Translations under genes and position numbers: made by a program | The notes under the pieces: model-generated | Database searches by the model: none | What the model saw: only the letters and a program-made list of their open reading frames with translations | Told to the model about the DNA's origin: nothing | Source of the DNA: Pseudomonadota bacterium | GTDB lineage: Bacteria; Pseudomonadota; Alphaproteobacteria; Rhizobiales; Rhizobiaceae | Direction of reading: 5' to 3' | Assembly: GCA_023387715.1 (NCBI GenBank) | Contig: JAEWHQ010000110.1 | Span: forward strand, 1 to 6,642 | DNA: 6,642 nt | In this document: one piece after another, positions 6,464 through 6,642 of the stretch | Numbering within the stretch: position 1 is the first letter of the stretch | Layout of the letters: each line of letters begins with the position of its first letter

Positions 6464-6642
6464 ATGGACGCTGAACGGGCAAAGGCGGGACGGCTGACGA
6501 CCCATGTCCTTGATACGGCGAAAGGTGTTCCGGCACGCGATCTCCGTATCGAGCTTTATCGCCTTGATGGTGACAAGCATCAAAAGCTCAAAGATGTCCG
6601 CACCAATGATGACGGGCGTTGCGATGAGCCGCTTTTGGCGGG
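6464..6642 (+). CDS. uraH: 5-hydroxyisourate hydrolase, N-terminal part (cut by window edge)
   Basis: The first 60 residues of a transthyretin-like 5-hydroxyisourate hydrolase are present; the 3' end, including the expected C-terminal YRGS motif, lies beyond the window. The family converts 5-hydroxyisourate to OHCU, the substrate of the UraD domain encoded divergently. The signature [15 protein letters not shown] (10-24) contains the expected catalytic H14, and [14 protein letters not shown] (45-58) contains the expected R46. There is no signal peptide, so it is cytoplasmic. GGGAGG (6451-6456) sits seven bases before the ATG and fixes the start. The gene is transcribed away from the puuE-uraD operon. 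Further purine genes, such as one for urate oxidation, may follow downstream. Confidence 0.93.
   Translation, partial: MDAERAKAGRLTTHVLDTAKGVPARDLRIELYRLDGDKHQKLKDVRTNDDGRCDEPLLA

Overview
The window looks like chromosome of an alphaproteobacterium of the order Rhizobiales (Hyphomicrobiales), most likely a member of or relative of the Brucellaceae. The strongest clue is the first gene, which by recall closely resembles Brucella BP26/Omp28. Base composition appears by eye to be nearer balanced than in Brucella itself, which would fit a lower-GC relative such as Pseudochrobactrum. That placement is inference; no search was run.

Layout from left to right: the 5' half of a leftward tRNA gene (1-31); a short divergent control region with two perfect dyads; a rightward gene for a secreted BP26/SIMPL-domain protein (158-928) with a strong intrinsic terminator; a leftward YcgN-type cysteine-cluster protein (1059-1508); about 650 bases without a convincing gene (1509-2159); a rightward NCS2-family purine permease (2160-3452); a terminator that can serve both strands (3473-3512); and a leftward three-gene ureide operon (6297 down to 3529). 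After a 166-base divergent gap, the rightward start of 5-hydroxyisourate hydrolase (6464) is cut by the window edge.

The right half is a purine/urate degradation locus. UraH converts 5-hydroxyisourate to OHCU, and the UraD domain of the fusion converts OHCU to (S)-allantoin. The PuuE domain of the same polypeptide opens allantoin to allantoate. AllE converts (S)-ureidoglycine to ureidoglycolate, and AllA splits ureidoglycolate into glyoxylate and urea. The permease probably brings in purine bases. Two steps are absent from the window: urate oxidation, and allantoate to ureidoglycine (normally AllC). They may lie beyond the right edge or elsewhere.

I see no wholly new system. The best candidates for new observations are regulatory: a perfect dyad over the predicted bp26 promoter, a long permease leader with mutually exclusive helices, and an inverted repeat over the predicted puuE-uraD promoter.
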